The notes: generated by a model not told the origin, from the letters alone. A DNA stretch of 64,000 bases from Rhynchopus sp. YZ270_cl-10 (GCA_964035575.1 OZ037861.1:620001-684000); one strand, 5' to 3'; numbered from the stretch's first letter, positions 17,645-29,284 are shown. A program made the numbers and translations.

Positions 17645-18832
17645 ATGGAGATATGGTTTGAATGCACAACATCTGGACAACGCTGTGCTGCAGAGGTGGG
17701 GGAGGGTTGCAGTGCTGCAGATCTGCAGGAGCGTGCTGTTGCGGTGTTGTACCCACAGAGCGTGGTGTCGGCCGAGGCAGTGGGGCTGTGTGTGGATGGT
17801 GCTGATGGTGAGGTGCTGGCACCGGAGGTTCTGATTGCCCACACCGCACTGTGCGCAGGCGGGACTGTCTATGTGAGCAGACGGAAGCAGGACAGCAGTG
17901 GTGTGTGGGTGCCACAGCGCTATAGTTTACGATCTACCTTTCGAGACATATACGAGGATACAGTCTTAGTGGGTGGCGAAAACGCCGTCACCATCAACCT
18001 CGTCACCACCGAGGTCACACCTCTCCCTAGTGGACTCGCAGTTCTATGCACGAAGGTGGTTCTCATGCCACACCACATCGTCTACTGTAGTGGAGACTAT
18101 GCTGTGAACTTTAGACCACGGGACAGCGGTGCAGAGGTTGTGGTACGTATGGGTGAAGAGGTTAACAGCATTGTGGCCATGCGGGTGACTGAGACGGTGC
18201 TGATTGGGACCAGTGAGCAGATCGTACAGTACTCCTGCGAGGGGGTGAAGATGCGTACCATTGATCACTCTGGGCACTCCTTTGCGGTGTCACCCTGCGA
18301 GACCCTGTTGTTGACCAACTACCCTTCCGTTGTGGTGGTGCACCGTCTGAACACCCCTGAGCTGAGTGTGGTGCACCGTGTGGACACAGGGCTGCGCAGG
18401 TCCTCCTTTTTGCGACCGTCGTTTTCGCCCGACGCAAGCCTCGCAGTGTTGAGCTGTGGCGACGAACACACCGTCCGCACCATAGACATCGTCTCCGGGC
18501 AGGCCCTCTGGACACTGCGCAGTGGAGGTGACATTATCTATGGTGCCTGTTTCAGTGCGTGCTCGCGATACCTCTTCACAGCCTCAACCAGGAGTGTGAA
18601 ACAGTGGGACGCACGCAGTGGAGCCCTCATGGGACGCTGTCACATCGGCCCCTCGTGGTCTGTGCATGCCTCGACAGACGGTTGCAGGCTGCTGATAGTA
18701 GGCGGGGGTGTCCAAAATGGCATCTCAGTGCTCGCCATTGCTGACACCAACAAGCAGGTATCCGAGCAGGACGCCCTGCAACATGGTCCCCCATTTGAGT
18801 ACTTACGCTGCAGTAGGTGTGTGTGTTCGTGA
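17645..18832 (+). CDS. Array copy 2
   Basis: 395 residues, intact. The first variable loop is QRYSLRSTFRDIYED and a later one is SGDYAVN. The last blade carries VGGGVQNGISVL, a block also present in copy 5. Its 5' leader begins directly at the right end of the hAT-like insertion. Confidence 0.85.
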   Translation: MEIWFECTTSGQRCAAEVGEGCSAADLQERAVAVLYPQSVVSAEAVGLCVDGADGEVLAPEVLIAHTALCAGGTVYVSRRKQDSSGVWVPQRYSLRSTFRDIYEDTVLVGGENAVTINLVTTEVTPLPSGLAVLCTKVVLMPHHIVYCSGDYAVNFRPRDSGAEVVVRMGEEVNSIVAMRVTETVLIGTSEQIVQYSCEGVKMRTIDHSGHSFAVSPCETLLLTNYPSVVVVHRLNTPELSVVHRVDTGLRRSSFLRPSFSPDASLAVLSCGDEHTVRTIDIVSGQALWTLRSGGDIIYGACFSACSRYLFTASTRSVKQWDARSGALMGRCHIGPSWSVHASTDGCRLLIVGGGVQNGISVLAIADTNKQVSEQDALQHGPPFEYLRCSRCVCS

Positions 18833-19523
18833 AGGGGAGGGTGTGGTTCGTTGTGTCGTGCTTCTACGGCATGGGCCTGCGGGTGATTGAAGCTGTTTGT
18901 TGTTGAGCTGAGTGAGATGAGGAAGAAAGGAATGTTTGGAAATTCGTTCTGGCTGGTTCCTGTGCAGGGTTTCGTGAGGGAAAGGGTTATGTGTGATGTG
19001 TGAACATCAGTTTTTTGGAGAGTTCCTGCACAGAGCATTTGCCCATCATGAGTTTGTGAGGTGTTATTTGAAAGTGTCTCGTCTGTTGTGGTTGGGGGTC
19101 TTTGTGTGTGTTTATTTGTATACCAATTTGTGGCAACAGAAAATAGAAACGCCTGACGGTTGCTTTGTTTAGCTTTTTCTCACAACCAGCACCGTACAGT
19201 GGGGAAACAACACAACAGCTTGCGGAGCGGCAAACGAGGTAACCGTTTGCCACGCATTGCTTTTCTTATACGGTCTCAGCTTTTTACTGAATTACTTTTC
19301 TCAGTATATCTCGGTATGTTTTTACAAAAGAAACTCTTTATCTACTGTTGATCATGAGCATCGAGATCTCGAAAAATATTTTGAAAATATCGAAATATCA
19401 TTTCACATTTAGTCGAGACTCGAAAAAAGAAACCCAAAACCACATCTCGGTCGCACAAAGATCTTTACGCGACTGTGTTGTTGACTGTCGGTTTGTTTTA
19501 TTGCATCTTGCTTTCCCTTTTAT

Positions 19524-19559
19524 GAGGTGACGAAGCACAGAGAGGCTTAGGTTCATCTC
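19524..19559 (+). repeat. Dispersed hairpin in spacer 2
   Basis: Identical to the spacer 1 copy, about 690 bases past the copy 2 stop. Confidence 0.7.
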
Positions 19560-19863
19560 AACTCTTCTCTGTGTTACCCCTTCTCTTAAACATGCAAAGC
19601 AAAGGCTTCAGTGAGGCTGCTTACCCAACCAAAGGATGTTGCAGCCATCCTGTCTTCTCTCATGGGTCTGAAAAAGAAAAGAAAACAAAAACAAGATCTC
19701 ACCCCTGAACCATTTCGACCTGAAACAACCCCTCCCTACGTGTTCTTGGATCACTGCAGATGGTGTGTAGCTAGGAGGTGCACATTCATCTTACAAAAGC
19801 AACCTTTGTTCCATTCACTGAAACATCCCCCGTCCACGCACCCTCTCAGACAGTGACCACACA

Positions 19864-21092
19864 ATGGAGATATGGTTTGAATGCACAACATCTGGACAAC
19901 GCTGTGCTGCAGAGGTGGGGGAGGGTTGCAGTGCTGCAGATCTGCAGGAGCGTGCTGTTGCGGTGTTGTACCCACAGAGCGTGGTGTCGGCCGAGGCAGT
20001 GGGGCTGTGTGTGGATGGTGCTGATGGTGAGGTGCTGGCACCCGAGGTTCTGATTGCCGACACCGCACTGTGCGCAGGCGGGACTGTCTATGTGAGCAGA
20101 CGGAAGCAGGACAGCAGTGGTGTGTGGGTGCCGCATGAGTATCCTACAAGAGGCATATCCACCATCGGAGACGTATGCGAGGACACACTTGTACTGGGTG
20201 GCGAGGACGCCGTCGCCATCAACCTCGTCACCACCGAGGTCACACCTCTTCCCCCCATGAGCATGGGCGGGTTTTCGCCCAGGATGGTTCTCATGCCACA
20301 CCACATCATCTTTCGTGGTTCACCGGACAAGGCTGTGCACTTCAGACCGCGGGACAGTGGTGCAGAGGTTGTGGTGCAGATGGCAAGCAGCGCTCTGAGC
20401 CTTGTGGCCATGCGGGTCACCGAGGCGGTGCTGATTGGGACCACGAAGCAGGTCCTACAGTACTCCTGCGAGGGGGTGAAGATGCGTACTCTTGATGTCT
20501 GTGGACACTCCTTTGCAGTGTCACCCTGTGAGACCCTGTTCTTGAGCAACACATACCCAACCCTTGCGGTGCACCGTCTGGACACCCCAGAGCCGCGTGT
20601 GGTGCACCGTGTGAAGACAGGGCTGGGCCTATCGTTCTTTTTGAAGCCGTCGTTTTCTCCCGACGCAAGCCTCGCAGTGGTGAGCTGTGGCGACAAGCAC
20701 ACCGTCCGCACCATTGACATCGTCTGTGGGAAGGCCCTCTGCACACTACCCAATGGAGAGCATTATACGAGTGGTGCCTGCTTCAGTGCGTGCTCGCGAT
20801 ACCTCTTCACGTCATGCATGTGTGCAGCAGTGTGCAGCAGTGGGACGCACGCAGTGGAGTCCCCATGGGACGCACCAACGTCAGCCGCGCGACGTCTCTG
20901 TTTGCCTCGTCCGACGGGCGCAGGCTGGTCGCGGCATCAACCAGAATATGTGTGCTCGACATTGCTGCCAGCAACATGCAGGTATCAGAGGGGGATGCCC
21001 CGCAACATGGTCCCCCCCGTCCACGTCCCCTCCCCTTGAAACGAACTGTTGTGGCAACGGAGTCATGCTGCAGTGGGTGTGTGTGTTCGTGA
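19864..21092 (+). pseudogene. Array copy 3, frameshifted
   Basis: Open from 19864. Near 20815-20840 a local duplication of GTGTGCAGCA adds five bases relative to other copies and shifts the frame, so the reading ends at 21039 in unrelated sequence. The usual last blade and CVCS tail persist in the other frame to 21092. The leader lacks about 30 bases before the ATG seen in other copies. The first loops match copy 9. Confidence 0.75.
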
Positions 21093-21326
21093 AGGAGGGT
21101 GTGTGTGGTGATATTGCGAGTGGCTGTTCGAGTTTTCTAGAAAGCTTTATCCACTGTGCTACAAAGATCTCGTGCGGGAAAAATCGAGATCTCGAAAAAG
21201 ATTTTGATAATATCGAAATTACATTTCACATTTAGTCGCAAAATAACACTCAAAACCGCATCTCGGTCGCACGAAGATCTTTTCACGTCTGCGTTGTTAA
21301 CTGTCCGTTTGTTTTATTGCATCTTG

Positions 21327-21922
21327 CAGTGTTTTTTCTAGGATTCGGGGTTTTTGGCTGACGGGGGGGCACAGGGCAAAAAAGTGCATATATTTTGTTT
21401 CTCGCGGTTGACCATGCAACAGGGGAGTACATAGGTTGGGTTTTCGTAGATCAAAACTCGGTCGAGCCCGGGTCCGCAACCCAGCTCAAGTTGGGGCCTC
21501 CGGCAATGTGAGAATTCCTCGGTTTTTTTGTCCAACTGCGGAGTTCGGCACTTCATTGATATTTGCACCAGGCACACGTGGTACACGAATTGTCAGTAAC
21601 CTCAGTACATTTACAAGAGAAACGGCGGTCATGACACCCAAAGGTTCCTGGCGAAGCCACGGTACGCAACATTTCTAAAAATTTCGCTTAAAATTGCACA
21701 TTTTTACTGCCAAACTATGTCACCTTCGCCGCAAAACAGTTATGTTGCTACGGAAACGCCGACTCCCCTTACTTCCTGGAGGCTCGCGAGAGCATGATGG
21801 GGAAGGTGAAGGGGGGGCCCGCCCCCCCACAGAGATTTCACGGGGGGGCGCCCCCCCTCGAAATCTCAAAAAAGTCTGACGGGGGGGCGCGCGCCCCCGC
21901 CCCCCCTCCAGAAAAAACACTG
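21327..21922. mobile_element. Non-autonomous DNA transposon in spacer 3
   Basis: Ends are CAGTGTTTTTTCTAGG and its near complement CCAGAAAAAACACTG, with ATCTTG repeated on both flanks (6-7 bp). Empty sites are seen in the other spacers. It shares about 100 bp, including GGCGAAGCCACGGTACGCAA, with the element at 16674-17479. The right part is extremely G/C-rich with long G and C runs. hAT-like ends; the family is not certain. Confidence 0.75.
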
Positions 21923-21937
21923 ATCTTGCTTTCCTAT

Positions 21938-21973
21938 GAGGTGACGAAGCACAGAGAGGCTTAGGTTCATCTC
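21938..21973 (+). repeat. Dispersed hairpin in spacer 3
   Basis: Same sequence as spacers 1 and 2; it lies just outside the transposon end. Confidence 0.7.
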
Positions 21974-22308
21974 AACTCTTCTCTGTGTTACCCCTTCTCT
22001 TAAACATGCAAAGCAAAGGCTTCGGTGAGGCTGCTTACCCAACCAAAGGATGTTGCAGCCATCCTGTCTTCTCTCATGGGTCTGAAAAAGAAAACAAAAA
22101 CAAAAACAAGATCCCACCCCTGAACCATTTCGACCTGAAACAACCCCTCCCTATGTGTTCTTGGATCACTGCAGATGGTGTGTAGCTAGGAGGTGCACAT
22201 TCATCTTACAAAAGCAACCTTTGTTCCACTCACTGAAACATCCCCCATCCACTCAGCACACCGACACCCTGCTTCTCCCACCGCCCCCTCTCAGACAGTG
22301 ACCACACA

Positions 22309-23577
22309 ATGGAGATATGGTTTGAATGCACAACATCTGGACAACGCTGTGCTGCAGAGGTGGGGGAGGGTTGCAGTGCTGCAGATCTGCAGGAGCGTGC
22401 TGTTGCGGTGTTGTACCCACAGAGCGTGGTGTCGGCCGAGGCAGTGAGGCTGTGTGTGGATGGTGCTGATGGTGAGGTGCTGGCACCCGAGGTTCTGATT
22501 GCCCACACCGCACTGTGCGCAGGCGGGACTGTCCATGTGAGCAGACGTAAGCAGGACAGCAGTGGTGTGTGGGTGCCGAAGCGCTATATTAGGAGAGCCT
22601 CCATCGGAGACGTATGCGAGGACACACTCGCAATGGGTGGCGAACACGCCGTCACCATCAACCTCGTCACCACCAAGGTCACACCTCTCCCTCCTATGGG
22701 CACTCTTCGACGCGGCCGTGTGTGCGGAATGGTTGATATGGTTCTCATGCCACACCACATCGTCTACTGTAGTACACTGAGCAATGATGTGCACTTTAGA
22801 CCACGGGACAGCAGTGCAGAGGTTGTGGTACGTATTGGCCGCACGGTTGAGAGGCTTGTGGCCATGCGGGTCACCGAGACGGTGCTGATTGGAACGATGC
22901 TGATTGGGACCAGTAACCGGATCCTACAGTACTCTTGCGAGGGGGTGAAGATGCGTACCATTGAGCACAGTGTGGGCTCCGTTGAGCACTGTGGGAACCC
23001 CTTTGCAGTGTCACCCTGCGAGACCCTGTTATTGTTCATTAGAAACCCTTCCCTTACGGTGTACCGTCTGGGCACCCCTGAGCTGAGTGTGGTTCACCGT
23101 GTGGACACAGGGCTGCGCGGGTCGTGCTATATATTGCCGTCGTTTTCGCCCGACGCAAGCCTCGCAGTGGTGAGCTGTAGCGACAAGAACACCGTCCGCA
23201 CCATTGACATCGTCTCCGGGCGGGTCCTCTGCACACTGCCCAATGGAGGTGACACTATAACTGGTGCCTGTTTCAGTGCGTGCTCGCGATACCTCTTCAC
23301 AGCCTCAACCAGGAGTGTGCGGCAGTGGGACGCACACGGTGGAGCCCTCATGGGACGCATCGACGCCCACTACGCGCAGTCTGTGCGTGCCTCGACTGAC
23401 GGGTGCAGGTTGCTCGTTGTAGAAGCAGAGGTCATTTCAGTGCTCGACATTGCTGCCATCAATATGCAGGAGGTATCCGAGCAGGACGCCCTGCAACGTG
23501 GTTCCCCCCGTCCCCTCCCCTTGAAAGGAACTGTTGTGGCAACGGAGTCACGCTGCAGTGGGTGTGTGTGTTCGTGA
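22309..23577 (+). CDS. Array copy 4, longest member
   Basis: 422 residues, intact. It has two in-frame tandem expansions inside loops: a repeated LIGT segment near 22890-22915 and a repeated EHS-V/EHC-G segment near 22962-23000. It has the long C-terminal form with the VVATESRCSG block. It is followed by the best-preserved second C-terminal module. Confidence 0.85.
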   Translation: MEIWFECTTSGQRCAAEVGEGCSAADLQERAVAVLYPQSVVSAEAVRLCVDGADGEVLAPEVLIAHTALCAGGTVHVSRRKQDSSGVWVPKRYIRRASIGDVCEDTLAMGGEHAVTINLVTTKVTPLPPMGTLRRGRVCGMVDMVLMPHHIVYCSTLSNDVHFRPRDSSAEVVVRIGRTVERLVAMRVTETVLIGTMLIGTSNRILQYSCEGVKMRTIEHSVGSVEHCGNPFAVSPCETLLLFIRNPSLTVYRLGTPELSVVHRVDTGLRGSCYILPSFSPDASLAVVSCSDKNTVRTIDIVSGRVLCTLPNGGDTITGACFSACSRYLFTASTRSVRQWDAHGGALMGRIDAHYAQSVRASTDGCRLLVVEAEVISVLDIAAINMQEVSEQDALQRGSPRPLPLKGTVVATESRCSGCVCS

Positions 23578-23593
23578 AGGGGAGGGTGTGGCG

Positions 23594-23929
23594 ACATTGC
23601 TGGAGGCAGGCTACTTCATGCAGGTGGCGAAGGGGCACTGCAGGATCCACGTCTCCTTCAGAGTGGACACGTGCAGCTCGGCAGGTGGGTCGACTCTCGG
23701 AGACATGCTTGTGAACAGACGTGGTGCGAATGTGTTGCTGTCCATGACGTGTCCTGCCGCAGAGCAGCAGGGGTGGTTCGTTGTGTCGTGCTTCTACGGC
23801 ATGTGCCTGCGGGTGATTGAAGCTGTTGTTGAGCTGAGTGAGATAAGGAAGAAAGGAATGTTTGGAAATGCGTTCTGGCTGGTTCCTGTGCAGGGTTTCG
23901 TGAGGGAAAGGGTTATGTGTGATGTGTGA
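23594..23929 (+). other. Second C-terminal module downstream of copy 4, alternative exon or relic
   Basis: In a frame different from the tail of copy 4, an open stretch of about 110 codons reads like protein (HVSFRVDTCSS, LVNRRGANVLLSMTC, GWFVVSCFYGMCLRVIEA). The sequence ATGCAGGT occurs here at 23619-23626 and near the end of the propeller exon in most copies. Splicing from the first to the second would join the frames in phase 0. Similar modules follow copies 7 (30476-30690), 9 (35334-35592) and 12 (43554-43813). The other copies lack about 185 bases of it. Confidence 0.45.
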
Positions 23930-24537
23930 ACATCAGTGTTTGGATAGTTCCTGCACAGGGCACTTGCCCATGATGAGGTTGTGAGGTGTTATTTGAAAGT
24001 GTCTCGTCTGTTGTGGTTGGGGGTCTTTGTGTGTGTTTATTTGTATACCAATTTGTGGCAACAGGAAATAGAAACGCCTGACGGTTGCTTTGTTTAGCTT
24101 TTTCTCACAACCAGCACCGTACAGTGGGGAACCATCAGTTTTGGATAGTTCCTGCACAGGGCATTTGCCCATGATGAGGCTGTGAGGTGTTATTTGAAAG
24201 TGTCTCGTCTGTTGTGGTTGGGGGTCTTTGTGTGTGTATATATTATTGGACTAATTTCTAGCATCAGGAAATAGAAACGTCTGACGGTATCTTCTCTATG
24301 AGCGTCTCTCTGGGTCTGAAAGAAAACAAAAACAACAAGATCCCACCCCTGAACCATTTCGACCTGAAACAACCCCTCCCTATGTGTTCTTGGATCACTG
24401 CAGATGGTGTGTAGCTAGGAGGTGCACATTCATCTTACAAAAGCAACCTTTGTTCCATTCACTGAAACATGCCCCATCCACTCAGCACACCGACACCCTG
24501 CTTCTCCCACCGCCCCCTCTCAGACAGTGACCACACA

Positions 24538-25710
24538 ATGGAGATATGGTTTGAATGCACAACATCTGGACAACGCTGTGCTGCAGAGGTGGGGGAGGGT
24601 TGCAGTGCTGCAGATCTGCAGGAGCGTGCTGTTGCGGTGTTGTACCCACAGAGCGTGGTGTCGGCCGAGGCAGTGGGGCTGTGTGTGGATGGTGCTGATG
24701 GTGAGGTGCTGGCACCGGAGGTTCTGATTGCCCACACCGCACTGTGTGCAGGCGGGACTGTCTATGTGAGCAGACGGAAGCAGGACAGCAGTGGTGTGTG
24801 GGTGCCGCAGCGCTATACTGTGGGAGGCTACATGAGAGACGTATGCGAGGACACACTCTTAGTGGGTGGCGAACACGCCGTCACCATCAACCTCGTCACC
24901 ACCGAGGTCACACCTCTCCTTCCCGTAGGCGAACCTCTACGCAAGGTCGTTCTCATGCCACACCACATCGTCTACTGCAGTGCGCAGAGGGATGCTGTGC
25001 ACTTCAGACTGCGGGACAGCGGTGCAGAGGTTGTGGTACGTATGGCACACAGGGTTCAGAGGATTGTTGCCATGCGGGTCACCGAGACGGTGCTGATTGG
25101 GACCAGTGAGCAGATCGTACAGTACTCCTGCGAGGGGGTGAAGATGCGTACCATTGACCACTGTGGACACTCCTTTGCAGTGTCACCCTGCGAGACCTTG
25201 TTATTGAGCATAAATAACCCAACCCTTGCAGTGCACCGTCTGGACACCCCTGAGCTGAGTGTGGTGCACCGTGTGGACACAGGGCCGCACTGGTCGTCCT
25301 TTTTATTATCGTTTTCGCCTGACGCAAGCCTCGCAGTGGTGACCTGTGTCTACAAGTACACCGCCCGCACCATTGATATCGTCTCCGGGCGGGAACTCTT
25401 CACACTACCAGAAAACAGTACACATGGTGCCTGTTTCAGTGCGTGCTCGCGATACCTCTTCACGGCCTCAACCAGGAGTGTGCAGCAGTGGGACGCACGC
25501 AGTGGAGTCCCTATGGGACGCATCAACGTTGGCTACGCTCAGTCTGTGTATGCCTCGAGAGACGGGTGCAGGCTGGTGGTAGGCGGGGGTGTCCAAAATG
25601 GCATCTCGGTGCTCGACATTGCTGCCCTCATGCAGGTATCAGAGCAGGACGCCCTGCAACATGGTCCCCCAGCAGAGGAGTTACGCTGCAGTAGGTGTGT
25701 GTGTTCGTGA
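24538..25710 (+). CDS. Array copy 5
   Basis: 390 residues, intact. In-frame codons continue upstream to 24469, but the shared MEIWFEC start is preferred. Blades from about 25200 to 25560 match copies 9 and 12; then the last blade switches to the VGGGVQNGISVL block of copy 2, so it is a mosaic. Confidence 0.85.
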   Translation: MEIWFECTTSGQRCAAEVGEGCSAADLQERAVAVLYPQSVVSAEAVGLCVDGADGEVLAPEVLIAHTALCAGGTVYVSRRKQDSSGVWVPQRYTVGGYMRDVCEDTLLVGGEHAVTINLVTTEVTPLLPVGEPLRKVVLMPHHIVYCSAQRDAVHFRLRDSGAEVVVRMAHRVQRIVAMRVTETVLIGTSEQIVQYSCEGVKMRTIDHCGHSFAVSPCETLLLSINNPTLAVHRLDTPELSVVHRVDTGPHWSSFLLSFSPDASLAVVTCVYKYTARTIDIVSGRELFTLPENSTHGACFSACSRYLFTASTRSVQQWDARSGVPMGRINVGYAQSVYASRDGCRLVVGGGVQNGISVLDIAALMQVSEQDALQHGPPAEELRCSRCVCS

Positions 25711-26728
25711 AGGGGAGGGTGTGGTTCGTTGGGTCGTGCTTCTACGGCATGTGCCTGCGGGTGATTGAAGCTGTTTGTTGTTGAGCTGAGTGAGATGAGG
25801 AAGAAAGGAATGTTTGGAAATGCGTTCTGGCTAGTTCCTGTGCAGGGTTTTGTGAGGGAAAGGGTTATGTGTGATGTGTGAACATCAGTTTTGGATAGTT
25901 CCTGCACAGGGCATTTGCCCATGATGACGCTGTGAGGTGTTATTTGAAAGTGTCTCGTCTGTTGTGGTTGGGGGTCTTTGTGTGTGTTTATTTGTATACC
26001 AATTTGTGGCAACAGGAAATAGAAACGTCTGACGGTTGCTTTGTTTAGCTTTTTTGTCACAACCAGCACCGTACAGTGGGGAAACAACACAACAGCTTGC
26101 GGAGTGGCAAACGAAATACAGTATTACAACAAACATCGGAGGGGTAAAAACCCTCTTTAGAATTTTGAAATTCCAAAATCCACCTGCGGACTATCACTCT
26201 GTTCCGCGACTTTCAAAGCGTTGCTGCGGACTCTACAGAAAACATTGTGGTCTGGCTTGCACTGTCTTCTGTCTTATTGGAACCATCATTTCTCAACATC
26301 ACTGACCTGAATACGTTGTTAAACCGAACAGCAGAGATGTTACAAGAGAAGACCGGTGTGCACGCTGTGGACGTCATGCAGTTTTTACCCCTCCGGTGTT
26401 TGTTGTCTCACTGTAACCGTTTGCCCCGCCTTCCTTTTCTTATACGGTCTCAGACTTGTTGCTTTTTACTGCATTACTTTTCTCATTATATCTTGATGTC
26501 TGTTTCTAATGTTCTTCTCGATTTTTTTACAAAATAAAGTCTTTATCTACTGTTGACCCGGAGAATCGAGATCTCGAAAAATATTTTGGAAATATCGAAA
26601 TTGCATTTCACATTTAGTCGAGACTCGAAGAAAGAAACCCAAAACCACATCTCGCTCGCACAAAGATCTTTACGCGACTGTGTTGTTGACTGTCGGTTTG
26701 TTTTATTGCATCTTGCTTTCCCTTTTAT

Positions 26729-26764
26729 GAGGTGACGAAGCACAGAGAGGCTTAGGTTCATCTC
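26729..26764 (+). repeat. Dispersed hairpin in spacer 5
   Basis: Same sequence as the other spacer copies. A spacer-specific insert of about 300 bases (26115-26415), flanked by copies of a GGAGGGGTAAAAACC-like motif in inverted order, lies upstream; spacer 9 has a shorter version. Confidence 0.65.
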
Positions 26765-27074
26765 AACTCTTCTCTGTGTTAAAAGGCTTCGGTGAGGCTG
26801 CTTACCCAACCAAAGGATGTTGCAGCCATCCTATCTTCTCTCATGGGTCTGAAAAAGAACAGAAAACAACAACAAGATCCCACCCCTGAACCATTTCGAC
26901 CTGAAACAACCCCTCCCTATGTGTTCTTGGATCACTGCAGATGGTGTGCAGCTAGGAGGTGCACATTCATCTTACAAAAGCAACCTTTGTTCCATTCACT
27001 CAAACATCCCCCATCCACTCAGCACACCGACACCCTGCTTCTCCCACCGCCCCCTCTCAGACAGTGACCACACA

Positions 27075-28265
27075 ATGGAGATATGGTTTGAATGCACAAC
27101 ATCTGGACAACGCTGTGCTGCAGAGGTGGGGGAGGGTTGCAGTGCTGCAGATCTGCAGGAGCGTGCTGTTGCGGTGTTGTACCCACAGAGCGTGGTGTCG
27201 GCCGAGGCAGTGGGGCTGTGTGTGGATGGTGCTGATGGTGAGGTGCTGGCACCCGAGGTTCTGATTGCCCACACCGCACTGTGTGCAGGCGGGACTGTCT
27301 ATGTGAGCAGACGGAAGCAGGACAGCAGTGGTGTGTGGGTGCCGCAGTGCTATACTGTGAGAGGCTACATCGGAGACGTATGCGAGGATACACTTGTAGT
27401 CGGTGGCGAACACGCCGTCACCATTAACCTCGTCACCACCGAGGTCACACCTCTCCGTAGTGGACTCGCAGGTCTGTGCAAGGATGTGGTTCTCATGCCA
27501 CACCACATCGTCTACTGTAGGGCAGTGAGCAGTGATGTGCACTTTAGACCACGGGACAGCGGTGCAGAGGTTGTGGTACGTATGGGTGAAGAGGTGAACA
27601 GCGTTGAGGCCATGCGTGTCACTGAGACGGTGCTGATTGGGACCAGTGAGGAGATCGTACAGTACTCCTGCGAGGGGGTGAAGATGCGTACCATTGATCA
27701 CTGTGGGTACTCCTTTGCAGTGTCACCCTGCGAGACCCTGTTCTTGACCAACTACCCTTCCGTTGCAGTGCACCGTCTGGACACCCCTGAGCTGAGTCTG
27801 CTGCACCGTGTGGACACAGGGTCGTCCTATTTGCTACGGTCTCTTTTGAAACCGTCGTTTTCGCCCGACGCAAGCCTCGCAGTGGTGAACGGTGGCGACC
27901 ACACCGTCCGCACCATTGACATCGTCTCCGGGCAGGCCCTCTGCACACTACCCAATGCAGGAGACATTTTTAATGGTGCCTGTTTCAGTGCGTGCTCGCG
28001 ATACCTCTTCACAGCCTCTACCACGAGTGTGAAGCAGTGGGACGCACGCAGTGGAGCCCTCATGGGACGCTGTCACCTCGGCCCCTCGTGGTCTGTGCAT
28101 GCCTCGACAGACGGTTGCAGGCTGCTGGTAGTGTGCGGGGGTGTCCGCAATAGCATCTCAGTGCTCGACATTGCTGACACCAACATGCAGGTATCAGAGG
28201 GGGATGCCCTGCAACATGGTCGCCCAGCCGAGGAGTTGCGCTGCAGTAGGTGTGTGTGTTCGTGA
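27075..28265 (+). CDS. Array copy 6
   Basis: 396 residues from the shared start, intact. Its loops combine the GLAGLCKDV block near that of copy 2 with TGSSYLLRSLLK near copy 8. The downstream spacer has lost the 5' half of the hairpin (28935). Confidence 0.85.
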   Translation: MEIWFECTTSGQRCAAEVGEGCSAADLQERAVAVLYPQSVVSAEAVGLCVDGADGEVLAPEVLIAHTALCAGGTVYVSRRKQDSSGVWVPQCYTVRGYIGDVCEDTLVVGGEHAVTINLVTTEVTPLRSGLAGLCKDVVLMPHHIVYCRAVSSDVHFRPRDSGAEVVVRMGEEVNSVEAMRVTETVLIGTSEEIVQYSCEGVKMRTIDHCGYSFAVSPCETLFLTNYPSVAVHRLDTPELSLLHRVDTGSSYLLRSLLKPSFSPDASLAVVNGGDHTVRTIDIVSGQALCTLPNAGDIFNGACFSACSRYLFTASTTSVKQWDARSGALMGRCHLGPSWSVHASTDGCRLLVVCGGVRNSISVLDIADTNMQVSEGDALQHGRPAEELRCSRCVCS

Positions 28266-29284
28266 AGGGGAGCGTGTGGTTCGTTGGGTCGTGCTTCTAC
28301 GGCATGTGCCTGCGGGTGATTGAAACTGTTTGTTGTTGAGCTGAGTGAGATGAGGAAGAAGGGAATGTGTGGAAATGCGTTCTGGCTGGTTCCTGTGCAG
28401 GGTTTTGTGAGGGAAAGGGTTATGTGTGATGTGTGAACATCAGTGTTTGGATAGTTCCTGCACAGGGCATTTGCCCATGATGAGGTTGTGAGGTGTTATT
28501 TGAAAGTGTCTCGTCTGTTGTGGTTGGGGGTCTTTGTGTGTGTTTATTTGTATACCAATTTGTGGCAACAGGAAATAGAAACGTCTGACGGTTGCTTTGT
28601 TTAGCTTTTTCTCACAACCAGCACCGTACAGTGGGGAACCATCACAACAGCTTGCGGAGCGGCAGACGAGGTAACCGTTTCCCCCGCCTTGCTTTTCTTA
28701 TACAGTCTCAGACTTGTTGCTTTTTACTGAATTACTTTTCTCAGTATATCTTGGTGTCTGTTTCTACTTTTCTCGATGTTTTTACAAAAGAAACTCTTTA
28801 TCTACTGTTGACCGGGAGAATCGAGATCTCGAAAAAGATTTTGAAAATATCGAAATTGCATTTCACATTTAGTCGAGACTCGAAAAAAGAAACCCAAAAC
28901 CACATCTCGCTCGCACAAAGATCTTTACGCGACTGTGTTTAGGTTCATCTCAACTCTTCTCTGTGTTACCCCTTCTCTTAAACATGCAAAGCAAAGGCTT
29001 CGGTGAGGCTGCTTACCCAACCAAAGGATGTTGCAGCCATCCTATCTTCTCTCATGGGTCTGAAAAAGAAAAGAAAACAAAAACAAGATCCCACCCTGCA
29101 CCATTTCGACCTCACACAACCCCTCCCTATGTGTTCTTGGATCACTGCAGATGGTGTGTAGCTAGGAGGTGCACATTCATCTTACAAAAGCAACCTTTGT
29201 TCCACTCACTGAAACATCCCCCATCCACTCAGCACACCGACACCCTGCTTCTCCCACCGCCCCCTCTCAGACAGTGACCACACA

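Noticed and set aside
24469-24537. Upstream start for array copies 5, 6 and 12
   Set aside because: The extension is open only by chance in some copies; the MEIWFEC start is shared by all twelve.
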